From Treponema sp. UBA1233 (GTDB lineage Bacteria > Spirochaetota > Spirochaetia > Treponematales > Treponemataceae): a stretch of 64,000 nucleotides of DNA. The DNA lies in the NCBI GenBank assembly GCA_002309305.1, contig DBWR01000020.1:65332-129331 (forward strand). Direction: 5' to 3'. Shown here in pieces: positions 10,245 through 20,571 of this stretch. The position numbers were made by a program, and so were the translations under genes. The number at the start of each line of letters is the position of its first letter. Within the stretch, counting starts at the first letter, position 1. A model generated the notes under the pieces. That model did no database searches, was not told the origin of the DNA, and was given only the letters and a program-made list of their open reading frames with translations.

Positions 10245-13200
10245 TTACCTCATCTGGGCGGTTTCAAGACATGAACCGGTTGCCGTAGAGATTTGGTATC
10301 CCAGAACACCGTTTGCCGTGCCGTTACCAAAAGTCTTACTCCAGTTGGTTGAGTCGTAACCGTTCAAGCTACCACCCCTGGTACTGGTTCCTGCCGTAGA
10401 ATTCTTAAGGACACCCGCATTCTTCCATACGCCGATGTTAACCTTGTCTTCGCGGTTAGTTGTCATGCGGCTTGGAGAAGGAACTACTGTTACCTCCCAT
10501 GCACCCGTAAAGAGTTCGTCTTCATCTGCACCAGCAGCTGTCTGATCAAAGCCTTCAGCCTTGTCTACAAGATAGGCATACTTTGGCATTTTGATGGCAG
10601 AAGTATAATAACCGATATATGGTATGCTATTTCCATTTGAGCTGACTGCTACATCCAGAGTCAAATGTTCACCTACAGAACCAGAGGAATCAACTGTGCA
10701 AGTTACAGGGTCGCTTGTGTAAGTATCAAGATAGGCATACTTAACATCACTGTTACCGGCATAAGCGGCAATGTGCAAGTGGTTGTTTTTGTCCGCAACA
10801 ATGTGGCAGTATTCTCCACCTTCCTCAAATACAGGTACAGGTGTTGACCAGCTGGCAGCCGTTGCATTGCCCTTTAAGCTTGCCCAGCTTGCAATTGGAT
10901 CCACTATATAGCTGAACTTACAGTTATTGTCTTCGCTGTCGAACCATACGACACAGACAACATCTTTTCCGGCAGCATTTTTAACGACGGCAACATCAAC
11001 ATACTGACCAGCACCACGACCAGAAATACCAGCAACAGTTGTATTTGTATTGGCACCAGATTTAAATGTTGCACCATCTTGTCCATTCGCAATAACCTGG
11101 CAGTTGTTCGTATTATAATATGATGCACCGCCACTGGTATACTGATCCTGGAAACCACCTGTATTTCCTGTAGTCGTTCCAGAGAAAGTACCTGCCCTAA
11201 AGCGGATCTGGTTACAGAGGGCATCATAGTAAACCAAATACAAATTAGTAGAACTATTTGTAGTATTTACAGTTGAAGCAAATTCCGGAGACAGGAATCT
11301 GTACTTCATAAGAGAATAATCCAAACCGTTAGTACCAGTCTTAAGACCTATTTCTTCAAGACGAAGTGCATGGAAATCTCCAGAAGAATTTTCGTTTAAT
11401 GTACCTGCAGTACTATGCAATCCAGGCCCCCAACGGCTTGTATAGAGGTCCCACTTGTCAACAGAACCACTGCTATTTGTGTCACCGCCAGAGACAACTG
11501 AATAAGTATAGCCAAGATCATCAACATGGAAGCCTACACAAGGACCTGCAAAAGTATCCCAGTCGCCTGCCCAATAGAATGAAGAGTAATTATCGTTGTA
11601 AGTTGTATTACCGTATTTTTTATTCACATAACCACCCATACTGTAGTACAAACCACCATTTGCAAAAGCATAATTCAACATTCCGGTCTTTTGGTTTACT
11701 TCCATATTAATGCCGGTTGAAAGACCGTTTATAGGAACTGCGGCACGGTCATTGAATTCCCAAACGTCAAACACAATGTCATCAGTCTGGTTGTTGTTTG
11801 TGTCGCCGTTACCCTGACGATTGTACCAGTTTGCATAGGCCCTTCCAGGTGCGGTAGCTGCTCCCTTGGCATCGTTGTTGTTTATGTTGTTTACAATCTT
11901 CTTGCCGTTTACGGTGAGGTTCAATTCTCCAGAAGAAAGTTGAGCCACATTAAACACAAGCTGACCGGCAGTGGCATTGTTTATCTTGAGTGTTCCAGTA
12001 CCGTTTACAGTAAAGGTCTTTGTTCCGCTGGTAATGGTTGCAGAACTGTGATTGATGTTGAATCCATACAGAGTGACATCCTCAGAAGCTGTTGTCTTCA
12101 TATTAATGCCTGAACCTGCATTTGAAACCACAGACTGTACGGGATAATGTCCCAATGCTGTTCTGTTGTAAACGGACCAGTTCATCTTCTTGTTCTTGGC
12201 AAGACCTGTGTAAACCTTGTATACATACGGAACAATGTCCATCTTATAGTATCCGGTTGGTGTGTCTTTTGTCGTCTGGGTTGTACCAGGTACACTCGGG
12301 TTATGAGTTGCCTCACCCGGTTTGTCCTGGGCAATTGTCGTGAGCTTTTCATTTTCGGCTACAACACCTTCGATTTTTGCAGTGTCGATGTCAAGCTCCC
12401 AAGTTACAGTGTGTCCTTCCTGAGTCAAGCCGCTGTCCGTCAAAATCTTGAACTGCCATCCGTCGCTGTCGATGTTTCCACCGGGAGTACCGCTAGTCGC
12501 TCCGTTTATGACAGTCCACTTTGCTTCTTCTGTGGCTGCATTTGACTGTGGATTATATGTTGCAAGAACTACACTAGCTCCCTTTGTTCCGCCGTTCAGC
12601 TTGAGTGAAGTCAGGGCAAAACTGATTGAATAAAGCTTGGTTTCGTCATAGCTCTTTCCAAGGATGCGGATTTTTCCTGATACCTTTGGATCGTCTGCTC
12701 CATAAGCTGTCTTGACGTCATCGCTTAGTTCACCTTCAAGTTCGATGTGTCCCTTGAGTTCGGAAACTTCATTTGCGTTTTCTGAGCCGTAGATGGAGTT
12801 GTCGTTGAGCGAGTTCCAGTAGAATGTGTCAATCTTGCTTGTTGGCGGAGTGTTGTCCACCTGGTCAACTTCAAGGTTGGTTACAAGCAGGGTACAGTTC
12901 TGTGATGTTGAGCCCTGCTGCAATTCTTCTGTTGAATCCCAGAATGTCAGTCCCAGTTTTTTGCCTGTACCGTCATCACCGAGGTTTGCCTTTGGAATCT
13001 GATATGCCAGAACCTTGTTTCCATCGGCAGGTGCAAAGCTGAATACGTTTGCGGCCGCAATTGCAGAAGCTGATGTTCCTGCTGTACTTGTGATTGCGTT
13101 GGTATTTGCCGCGCCAAGCTTATAGTAAAGGGCTATGTTTCCGTTTCCACCCACGATTTCAGGCACAACTGCAAGCTTATCCTTTATTACAAATGCCTTG

Positions 13201-16200
13201 TTGTAACCGAAGTCACTTGAGCTTGTGTCCAGTTCGTACTTGGAAGCACTGTCTCCAGTAGCCCCGATAATGCTGTATGTATTGAATTCTGTCTCACCAT
13301 ACTTGCTGTCACCGTTCAAGTCGGTTCCGAGGTAAAGTTTTGCAACACGAGGAGCATTGTTCTGTACGCTTGTGTTGAATTCCCTGCATGAAACATTGCC
13401 CGCCTTGTCGAATGCGAGGATGACCAGCTTTACAGGACCATCAGGCATGTTGCTTGAGTGAATGGTTCCATCCCATGAATACAGGGATCCAAGTTTGCTT
13501 ACGGTTTCCGGCATCTTGTCGCCGTCATCGGCTGTAAGAACAAATGGATTTTCCCTCTTACCGTTGTCGGCAATCTTTTCCGTGCTCTGGTTATCGATTA
13601 CCTGACCATATGGGAAGCCTGCTGTTGTAGAAGTTGCCGTTGTTATACCGGTGTCTGAATCAAGCGTGATGGTTCCGTTATTTGCTTTGGCGGTAATTTT
13701 CTTATAAATGCCACCAATCCTGATAAGGCCACCAACCTGAATGTTCTGGTTTCCTGTAATGGCAGAAGCGTTAGTTGGAGTAAAGGTATGTCCCTGTACG
13801 GTTCCAGCAACATTTACACCATACATGCTGAAGCTTTCTCCATCCTGTTCGACTGTAAATGTCTGCAGCCCTGAAAGTGTCACCTTTGGATTACTTGTTA
13901 CCATCGGGTTGATCAATACTTCCTGGCTCATACCAGTTCCCTTGCGCACGAAGTAGAAGAACACGCGCTCAAATCCTGAACCAGCTTCCTCTACGTCACC
14001 GGAGATGGTGTAGACGTAATCCTTTTCCGCTATGACAGAACCGTTTGCAAGCAGGTCGCCATTACCCTTGAGGCTGCCCTCGATAAATGCAGGTGCTTCG
14101 TTGTCTATGTTGAATGAATACTTGTTTGTCGTTATGTGCTTTCCGGAACCTTCTGTATCCGTTACGGCAACCGTATAAGAGGCAGTATTTCCGCTGGTAT
14201 CCATTGGAATCCACAGAATGCGCTTCTTTTTTCCACCTTCATCATATGCAGCAGTAAGGTAATAGCTGGAAGAAGACATCAGCTCTCCGTTCTTATCCTT
14301 TACGTCAACTTTTTCAAGGCTTGATTCATCAGTCATTTCAACAGTCAGATACCATTGTCCCTTGATGAACATGTCGGCTACATAGGCGTTGTTTGCAGTT
14401 GGAGTTGCGGCCTTCAAGCTATTGGCACTTGGACTTACACCTTCATACTGCCTGATTGAAGCATTCTGAATTGGAGCGTTTGCATCAATATGGATTGCTA
14501 CAGGGTCACTCCATACACCAATCTTACCGTTTGCATTTATACCGCACGCACGAATCCAAATGTTTGTTGTAGTTTCTCCAGCCGGATTCATCTTTTCGTC
14601 AGAATTGAGGTTTATGTACCATGAAGATCCGCTACCCTCTGCTTCAATACCCCACCATGCGGCTTTGTCTTCTTCGCTGTCAAATCCTTCGAGTACGGAA
14701 TATGTACTGCCGGCTGCTCTGCGTGCTGCAAGGGCCTGATCCGCATTCATGACTGGAAGCATGTACTTGTTCTTTGCAACATACGGATCGCTTCCATTTG
14801 TGTTAACAGTTGAATAGCTGTCGAAGCTGTCTGTATCTGTTGCAATCTGCAGGTATACGGCATCCGGATTTGTTGTGCCGGACGGAATCTGTACGTTTCC
14901 TGTTACGAGAATGGTTCCACCGAGTACTGCATAATCCAGACCAGCACCATAGTTTGCTGATGTAGGATATGTTATTGTTGTCCTTGGTCTGTCGGCATCT
15001 GGGTTGTGCTTTATTGAGAATTTTTGAATCGTATAGTTGCCAACTGAGTCAACACTCTTTATGTACAGGGGCAGTGTGTATACGTAGTTTGTATAATCCG
15101 TGTAGTATGTGTTGCCGTCTGTATTAGCCTTGTCGAATCTGGTCAAAAGCGGGTTGCTGCCGGCTTCTCCGTCAAACCTGAACTTCCATGATGTAGCTGT
15201 CGTATCATCAGCCCTGATGTTTGACCAAAGTGCGTCATTTACGGAAGAGGCAAGTACATCATCTTCCCATCCTCTTTGTGTTGAGGTCGGTATCATCCAA
15301 TATGTTTCATCTACAGAAGCATTGCCGTCAATTGAAGTTCCTGAAACATCTACGATTCCTGTTACTTCATCCGTTGACTTTGGACTTATCAAGTTTACCG
15401 TTGGTCCCTTATTGTCTACGGTAAGGGTACATGTCTGAACCTTTTCATTTCCAGCCTGATCCTTTATGGTTATCTGTACGCTCTTTACGCCTGACTTTGC
15501 TTTAGGAAGAGAACTGACATCTATAACCTCACCGCGATAATATGTGTAAATAAGACTATCATCATCACGTTCGATTGTTACTGGAGTTCCACCAGGTGTT
15601 CCATCCACCGTTACCTTTTCAAGAACAACGGTCGGTTTGGGTCCGCCATTTATTGTATATGAATTCGTTTCTACCCTGTTCTCTTCATCCAGAATCTGGG
15701 CTGTCACAGTATCAACAAATTCTTCGTATACCGGAACATAGATGACAAAGTGGTTCTGCTTGCCACCAACTATCTTGCTTGAGTTAAGCTGGTTGGCACC
15801 CCTGTCCTGCTTCAGAAGATCTATGTCCTTAAGTCCTCCAGGATTTGTCGTTGCGTTGTATGGGTCGCTGTTTTCTCCAATGGCAACAAGTGTGGTCCAG
15901 AGCTTTGGCTGTGTGGTGTCTTTCTTTACCTCAACAAATGTTGTCGCACTATGACCGTATACTCCCTGACTTACTCCGGTATCAGTTGAATACTGGTAAT
16001 ACGGTTTGTTGATTGCATTTCCACGGCTTGAGATAAAGACTGTTCCCTCGGTATCCTTTACATAGAACCACAGACGCTTAGTTCCATCTTCACCGGCATC
16101 AAATGACCAGCTTCCAGATGATGTTGCCACTGGCGGATATCCGCTTGTTACGTTTGATGAATTCAACTGCCAGTCATTTGGACAAGTATTTCCAACAAAG

Positions 16201-19200
16201 ACCCTGAATTCCTCAATTCCATCATCATCGCTGATTGTTCCGCGCAGGTCAGACCTCTGGAGCCATGTCGTGTCATTGCTCAAGTCAGTGAATGATATGA
16301 TCGGGCGGTCCGTATTCTGATCAACGATAATCTTCTTTGCCGCTGAATAGCCTGTATTGCCCGCCTTGTCCACAGCAGATGCCATGAGCCAAACGTTGCC
16401 GGAATAATTTGTACCGAATGCCTTTGTCGTATCAACCAGAGTATAAGACCATGTATTGAGGCCTTCTTTTTCATCATAGTTGGCCTCTGCTATTTCTGTC
16501 CATCCGGTAGTTGAAGTAATAGCAGCGTTACCCGGATTTGTCGTCCTGTAATAAAGTTTTGGTGTGACAGCAGGAGTCGGGAATTCCTTATTGTCGCTTG
16601 CCCTACCGGAGATTGTAATATTTCCGTTTACTTCTGTGTCGTTGGTGCTTGTGTAGGCATCCTTTATGTCACCGATAACAACTTCCGGTGGAGTGGTATC
16701 TATTGTAAGCGAGGCAACTTTAATGGCGCTTGTAGAAAGGCCTGCCTTGTCCTTTATATTTGCATAGATGCCAGGGTGGTTGGTAATCTCATCCTGTATG
16801 TCCTGCCTCATAAGCCAGCCGTTTGAGTTGTCAATTGTCAGAGTCCATTCCCAGTTGTTTCCATCTACCTGTGTAAATGTATATGAACCTTTGGGCGTAT
16901 TGTCTGCACCATCGGAAGTTACCTTGTATTTGGTTTTTCCAATGTAGAACTCAAGACTCTTTGTGGCACTTTCAAATCCACTGCCTTCGTCCGAAGCCGT
17001 TCCTGAGAATACGATATTGCTTGTTCCGTTGGTCGGGATTTCGCTGTTTGAGGACTCAATGGTTGGTGGAGTCAAGTCAACATTAAGGGAATATTCCTGA
17101 TCAAGTTTTGCATTTCCTACGTTGTCCACTGCAACAAGACGCAGGGTATTGCTTCCTTCAACAAAGCCTGTGAGTATGGCCTCGTAGTTTGTCTTGATGT
17201 TTACAGTTGTGGTACTAGTACCCTGTTCATCATTATTCTTTACGACAGCTTCTTCCCTTTCTTCACCCTTTTTGGCAAACGGTGCAAAATAACCGTTGCT
17301 TGTAGTCTCGTAATTTGCTGCCGTCATAGCCGTTGATGTATCACCAGGATGACATACCTGATAGTAAATCATCTTGACACCAGAACCTTCGTCTTCAAAA
17401 AGACCCCTTATCTTCATTGTTGTGGAGTTACCCCATGAACCGGAAGAGTACTTGAAGCCTGTTCCTGCATCACCTTCTCCAATGCGGAAATAAAGGTCCT
17501 TGTTCTTTCCATCCAGCTCATGCTTTCCTGTTGGTCCCACGTTGTCAAATTCAACTTTGAGAGTCTTTGTGCCAGTATTGCCGGCCATATCCGTTGCGCT
17601 TATTAGTACAGTTACATCATTGTCATTGCCGCTTTGTGCAGTAAAGTCTTTGAAATCAGGAGTAAAATACCATGTGGAGTTCTGGTTGTCATATTCCCTT
17701 GTTGTTCCATTACCGCTTACAGTCAAATGGGTATTCTGAATGCGGTAGTTGTCCATTGTGTTTCCGGACAATTCAAATGAACCGTTAGACTTGATGTAAT
17801 AAACATCTTCACCGTCTTTTTTTACGGAATTTGTAAAGTCTTTTACACTAATCACAGGAGCTTCATTATCGATTGAGAATGTTCTGGTTACCTTGGTAGT
17901 TCCTGCTGAGTTTACGGCACTGAATGTCACAAGAACATTGTAAAGCCCTTCATTATTTCCCATATGTTGTTTGGCTGTTGGGTTAGGGCTTAGAGTGGCG
18001 TTCCATCTTGAATTGTTGTTTGTCAGGGTAACAGAACCATTTGACGACCAGGAATTACTCAAATCACTTGCATCTGTAACTATCATTTCATAAGTCACTT
18101 CTGTAGTACCGTTTGTGATGATGCTTCCGTCGAATTTATAATTGTCGTAGGCAGAAAGAGGTGTTACTGCATTTGTCCTGCGGTTTTTGTTTTCCGCCTC
18201 ATTTTCATCGTCTATTTCAAGTTGAGCGGCCTGAGGATTTATGGTCGCAATAAATCCATATCCAGTGTTTAGATAATCCTGTACCGGACCTTCGTTAATG
18301 TCTTTTCCTTCAACTACGAACTTCCATTTTGTTCCATCGTTATTCACAGCGGAATAATATGAATCGGTCTGGAAGTTGATTGGAATTGTTTTCGCAACTG
18401 AGTCTGCATTTGCTCCTTCTGGTGTTACGGTATACCTGCTTGAATTTGAAGGTCCCTTTTCCGGATTCCATGTCCACACAAGAATCTTGTTAGCCAGATC
18501 AACTGAACTGCCGGTAACTTTTGCAACATAGATGCTTATGCTGTCTACGGCTATCTTTGTCTGATCAAGACCTGACATTATTGAAAAATTAAGTGGTGTT
18601 CCGCTATAGTATTTGAAGTAACCGCCGACATGGTTATCATCATTGGCCTCAGAGCCTGTCTTTATGTCAAGTCCGCTAACTGTAAAGGTCGGATAGTTTG
18701 CCGGGTTCATGGAGAAGTTAAGGGCATTGGCCTTTTTTTCAGGAGTCAAGTCATCGGTGGAAAGGGCTGAGCGCGGTGTTGAAACTGTTGGGGCTGCACT
18801 TTCTACCCAAGCATTTGCAAGCCAATCTTCAATATCATCATCCTCTGCATAGGTGTCATCCAGTCCATTTTTAAGTTCCTGAATCTTCTTTACGGAGAAT
18901 GAGCTGTATCCATCCTTGTTTCCGTTTATGAGGTTGAGTACGTCATTGGTTCCCTTGTAAAAGCCAACGCTTGCGTTTCCGTCACCTGTTCCTTCATTGG
19001 AAGACGGATCATTGAATATCTTTGCCTTGTCGTAAGCCGTTACAGTAAAATAGAATTGTTTTGCACCGGCTTCCAGATTATCACCATAAAGCTGGGTATA
19101 GATGTAGTGCCTCTGTTCTACCAGCTCATCACCGGTTGAGGTGTCATATTTTGCAATGATGAGCGGATTGGCATTTGACATGTCGGTAATGTCGTTAAAG

Positions 19201-19793
19201 GTAGTTTTTTCTGTAGGAAGATTAATCCTGTTTCCATTTTCATCGTAGAATGTCACGACCAGCTTGTCGATTCGGTTTTCTGTTGCTTCGGCGTATGTTC
19301 CTTCAATTGAAACGGAGCGTCCGTATTCCTTGGGAGAGATGTCTCCATAAGAGGTCGGTTTTGTAAGAATCAAAACTGGAGGTGTGTTGTCTATTTCAAG
19401 TGATTGTGTGTATGTTCCTGAAGTGCGTCCCTGGGTATCCTTTGCAACGGCATAGAAAACGTATGAGCCGTCCTTTATGTCTACAGAGCTGGGGTTAATT
19501 TCAAGAGCCCAAGACCTGTCACCGGCTGTTACGTTTACGGTTCCAAGCAGGCGTTTATCCATGGCGTAAGTTCCTGTCCTCTCGTAGTACACGTCCACGG
19601 AAGTGACATTGGTATCGTCGTCACAGTCTCCGGCAAGCACAAAGGTATCGCGCACAACAGAACCTGCCGGCGGATAAGTTATGGTCACCGTTGGAGGTAC
19701 AGTATCAACCGCCTCTCCAAGACCAACCTTACATGAGAATCCAAGCAAACAAGCCAGAACAATGGCCAGAGAAAAAATTCTTTCCTTTTTCAT
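10245..19793 (-). CDS. Giant Ig-like repeat lipoprotein, paralogue 2
   Basis: 3,182 residues from ATG 19793. An in-frame ATG 12 nt earlier exists, but the shared GAGGTG ribosome site and alignment with both paralogues favour 19793. The signal peptide (MKKERIFSLAIVLACLLGFS) ends before a Cys, so it is a probable lipoprotein. Residues ~30-2500 are serial Ig-like modules; module borders read VDTVPP, DNTPP, DNEAP, DNVGP, VDLTPP, IDTTPP, VDNKGP, IDANAP, VQNNAP and DQVDNTPP. Around 2520-2680 is an IPT/TIG-like stretch (ASEDVTLYGFNI). Residues 2680-3182 contain propeller-like strands (VCVVWFDSEDNNCKF, LHIAAYAGNSDVKYAYL). It has its own promoter and terminator. No catalytic motif was found. A long surface adhesin is a reasonable guess; the ligand cannot be read from sequence. 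Confidence 0.9.
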   Translation of the reverse strand: MKKERIFSLAIVLACLLGFSCKVGLGEAVDTVPPTVTITYPPAGSVVRDTFVLAGDCDDDTNVTSVDVYYERTGTYAMDKRLLGTVNVTAGDRSWALEINPSSVDIKDGSYVFYAVAKDTQGRTSGTYTQSLEIDNTPPVLILTKPTSYGDISPKEYGRSVSIEGTYAEATENRIDKLVVTFYDENGNRINLPTEKTTFNDITDMSNANPLIIAKYDTSTGDELVEQRHYIYTQLYGDNLEAGAKQFYFTVTAYDKAKIFNDPSSNEGTGDGNASVGFYKGTNDVLNLINGNKDGYSSFSVKKIQELKNGLDDTYAEDDDIEDWLANAWVESAAPTVSTPRSALSTDDLTPEKKANALNFSMNPANYPTFTVSGLDIKTGSEANDDNHVGGYFKYYSGTPLNFSIMSGLDQTKIAVDSISIYVAKVTGSSVDLANKILVWTWNPEKGPSNSSRYTVTPEGANADSVAKTIPINFQTDSYYSAVNNDGTKWKFVVEGKDINEGPVQDYLNTGYGFIATINPQAAQLEIDDENEAENKNRRTNAVTPLSAYDNYKFDGSIITNGTTEVTYEMIVTDASDLSNSWSSNGSVTLTNNNSRWNATLSPNPTAKQHMGNNEGLYNVLVTFSAVNSAGTTKVTRTFSIDNEAPVISVKDFTNSVKKDGEDVYYIKSNGSFELSGNTMDNYRIQNTHLTVSGNGTTREYDNQNSTWYFTPDFKDFTAQSGNDNDVTVLISATDMAGNTGTKTLKVEFDNVGPTGKHELDGKNKDLYFRIGEGDAGTGFKYSSGSWGNSTTMKIRGLFEDEGSGVKMIYYQVCHPGDTSTAMTAANYETTSNGYFAPFAKKGEEREEAVVKNNDEQGTSTTTVNIKTNYEAILTGFVEGSNTLRLVAVDNVGNAKLDQEYSLNVDLTPPTIESSNSEIPTNGTSNIVFSGTASDEGSGFESATKSLEFYIGKTKYKVTSDGADNTPKGSYTFTQVDGNNWEWTLTIDNSNGWLMRQDIQDEITNHPGIYANIKDKAGLSTSAIKVASLTIDTTPPEVVIGDIKDAYTSTNDTEVNGNITISGRASDNKEFPTPAVTPKLYYRTTNPGNAAITSTTGWTEIAEANYDEKEGLNTWSYTLVDTTKAFGTNYSGNVWLMASAVDKAGNTGYSAAKKIIVDQNTDRPIISFTDLSNDTTWLQRSDLRGTISDDDGIEEFRVFVGNTCPNDWQLNSSNVTSGYPPVATSSGSWSFDAGEDGTKRLWFYVKDTEGTVFISSRGNAINKPYYQYSTDTGVSQGVYGHSATTFVEVKKDTTQPKLWTTLVAIGENSDPYNATTNPGGLKDIDLLKQDRGANQLNSSKIVGGKQNHFVIYVPVYEEFVDTVTAQILDEENRVETNSYTINGGPKPTVVLEKVTVDGTPGGTPVTIERDDDSLIYTYYRGEVIDVSSLPKAKSGVKSVQITIKDQAGNEKVQTCTLTVDNKGPTVNLISPKSTDEVTGIVDVSGTSIDGNASVDETYWMIPTSTQRGWEDDVLASSVNDALWSNIRADDTTATSWKFRFDGEAGSNPLLTRFDKANTDGNTYYTDYTNYVYTLPLYIKSVDSVGNYTIQKFSIKHNPDADRPRTTITYPTSANYGAGLDYAVLGGTILVTGNVQIPSGTTNPDAVYLQIATDTDSFDSYSTVNTNGSDPYVAKNKYMLPVMNADQALAARRAAGSTYSVLEGFDSEEDKAAWWGIEAEGSGSSWYINLNSDEKMNPAGETTTNIWIRACGINANGKIGVWSDPVAIHIDANAPIQNASIRQYEGVSPSANSLKAATPTANNAYVADMFIKGQWYLTVEMTDESSLEKVDVKDKNGELMSSSSYYLTAAYDEGGKKKRILWIPMDTSGNTASYTVAVTDTEGSGKHITTNKYSFNIDNEAPAFIEGSLKGNGDLLANGSVIAEKDYVYTISGDVEEAGSGFERVFFYFVRKGTGMSQEVLINPMVTSNPKVTLSGLQTFTVEQDGESFSMYGVNVAGTVQGHTFTPTNASAITGNQNIQVGGLIRIGGIYKKITAKANNGTITLDSDTGITTATSTTAGFPYGQVIDNQSTEKIADNGKRENPFVLTADDGDKMPETVSKLGSLYSWDGTIHSSNMPDGPVKLVILAFDKAGNVSCREFNTSVQNNAPRVAKLYLGTDLNGDSKYGETEFNTYSIIGATGDSASKYELDTSSSDFGYNKAFVIKDKLAVVPEIVGGNGNIALYYKLGAANTNAITSTAGTSASAIAAANVFSFAPADGNKVLAYQIPKANLGDDGTGKKLGLTFWDSTEELQQGSTSQNCTLLVTNLEVDQVDNTPPTSKIDTFYWNSLNDNSIYGSENANEVSELKGHIELEGELSDDVKTAYGADDPKVSGKIRILGKSYDETKLYSISFALTSLKLNGGTKGASVVLATYNPQSNAATEEAKWTVINGATSGTPGGNIDSDGWQFKILTDSGLTQEGHTVTWELDIDTAKIEGVVAENEKLTTIAQDKPGEATHNPSVPGTTQTTKDTPTGYYKMDIVPYVYKVYTGLAKNKKMNWSVYNRTALGHYPVQSVVSNAGSGINMKTTASEDVTLYGFNINHSSATITSGTKTFTVNGTGTLKINNATAGQLVFNVAQLSSGELNLTVNGKKIVNNINNNDAKGAATAPGRAYANWYNRQGNGDTNNNQTDDIVFDVWEFNDRAAVPINGLSTGINMEVNQKTGMLNYAFANGGLYYSMGGYVNKKYGNTTYNDNYSSFYWAGDWDTFAGPCVGFHVDDLGYTYSVVSGGDTNSSGSVDKWDLYTSRWGPGLHSTAGTLNENSSGDFHALRLEEIGLKTGTNGLDYSLMKYRFLSPEFASTVNTTNSSTNLYLVYYDALCNQIRFRAGTFSGTTTGNTGGFQDQYTSGGASYYNTNNCQVIANGQDGATFKSGANTNTTVAGISGRGAGQYVDVAVVKNAAGKDVVCVVWFDSEDNNCKFSYIVDPIASWASLKGNATAASWSTPVPVFEEGGEYCHIVADKNNHLHIAAYAGNSDVKYAYLDTYTSDPVTCTVDSSGSVGEHLTLDVAVSSNGNSIPYIGYYTSAIKMPKYAYLVDKAEGFDQTAAGADEDELFTGAWEVTVVPSPSRMTTNREDKVNIGVWKNAGVLKNSTAGTSTRGGSLNGYDSTNWSKTFGNGTANGVLGYQISTATGSCLETAQMR

Positions 19794-19850
19794 AACACAC
19801 CTCACTTGACAGAACCCCCGTCAATCAGGGACTACACCCTATAGGGCACA

Positions 19851-19874
19851 ATTCAACCTTTAAACAAGTTGAAT
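19851..19874 (-). promoter_or_regulatory. 5'-UTR stem-loop of paralogue 2
   Basis: ATTCAAC and GTTGAAT form a 7-bp stem with a 10-nt loop. It is the counterpart of the hairpin at 9910-9935 and lies at a comparable place in the leader. Confidence 0.5.
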
Positions 19875-20014
19875 GCGCATTAGTTTCATTCCCTTCCACC
19901 CATTGAGACTTTTCTACTTTAATTGATTTACTTAAGAAATAATAAAACTCTATATTCTATAATATTGTTGAAGAATCTTCATATTCTTCATGAAATTCAC
20001 CCACACTACCATAA

Positions 20015-20043
20015 AATTTAGCACATTATCTCCAAAATGTCAA
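20015..20043 (-). promoter_or_regulatory. Promoter of giant paralogue 2
   Basis: TTGACA (20038-20043), 17-nt spacer and TAAATT (20015-20020) on the minus strand, the same boxes and spacing as at 10073-10101. The predicted leader is about 215 nt. Confidence 0.7.
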
Positions 20044-20131
20044 TAAAATTTATTTTTCAGGGGATAATACCCCCTTTTCTGTGATTATCGGTACTTTTTT
20101 TGTGGAATTTACAGGAATTAAGCGCCAATCA

Positions 20132-20188
20132 GTGACGGAGCGGGGAGATTGATGAGGATTGCCCGATTAACTCATACCGGCGGTTTAG
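20132..20188 (-). pseudogene. Relic 3' end of a lost fourth giant paralogue
   Basis: On the minus strand the end reads ACC GCC GGT ATG AGT TAA, aligning codon for codon with the end of paralogue 2 (ACC GCC CAG ATG AGG TAA). It is followed by the same spacer and by one arm of the giant-gene terminator (GACGGAGCGGGG). The partner arm and T run are missing. Upstream of the relic codons similarity stops and the toxin-antitoxin promoter begins. I infer that the body of a paralogue was deleted or replaced. Confidence 0.6.
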
Positions 20189-20230
20189 ATATAAAAATCT
20201 TTACTTGTGGAAACAGTGAGATTTTTCAAC

Positions 20231-20259
20231 TTGACGAATCAATATTATGACTATATAAT
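20231..20259 (+). promoter_or_regulatory. Promoter of the toxin-antitoxin operon
   Basis: TTGACG (20231-20236), 17-nt spacer, TATAAT (20254-20259). The direct repeats TATGACTATA and AATGACCATA overlap the -10 box and could be the antitoxin operator, giving autoregulation. AGGAGG at 20276-20281 is the ribosome site. Confidence 0.75.
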
Positions 20260-20286
20260 GACCATATCTACTTTTAGGAGGCTTAT

Positions 20287-20571
20287 ATGACAACTCCTCT
20301 CTTTGATGTTAAAGCTCACCTCAGCGAATATGTCGTTATGGCAGAAAATGGTGACGTGATTGAAATAACAAAGCATGGGAAAACAACAGCCGTCATAATC
20401 AGCCAGAAGGAATACAAGGAGCTTAAGCAAAACTACAGACCCTCGTTTATAGAAAAACTAAAGGAATGGAAACGCAGCTCCGGAGGTCTAACTCAGCAAG
20501 AATACGATGAATTTGAATCTTCCATTGCAAGAAATAAAGAAAGTTATACAGCAAGGGAGGGCTTATTTTGA
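20287..20571 (+). CDS. Phd/YefM-family antitoxin
   Basis: 94 residues. The N-terminal half has the Phd/YefM pattern: TTPLFDVKAHLSEYV, then EITKHGKTTAVIIS and a helix starting QKEYKELK. This fold binds the operator as a dimer; the C-terminal tail wraps the toxin. AGGAGG sits 5 nt before ATG 20287. It overlaps the downstream PIN gene by 4 nt, the usual arrangement in a type II module. It is one of only two plus-strand genes within the minus-strand giant locus, consistent with acquisition as a module. Confidence 0.85.
   Translation: MTTPLFDVKAHLSEYVVMAENGDVIEITKHGKTTAVIISQKEYKELKQNYRPSFIEKLKEWKRSSGGLTQQEYDEFESSIARNKESYTAREGLF

Larger units (their letters stand above)
19794..20188 (-). repeat. 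Duplicated intergenic block, copy 2 (copy 1 at 9879-10253)
   Basis: By eye this block matches 9879-10253 in order along most of its length: leader hairpin, a CCACCCATTGAG stretch, an AT-rich stretch with CTATA and TTGAAGAAT, the promoter, an ATTATCGG..CTTTTTTG stretch, GACGGAGCGGGG, and the last codons of a giant gene. The duplication unit therefore included a paralogue's 3' end plus the next promoter, which fits gene amplification by tandem duplication. Confidence 0.6.
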
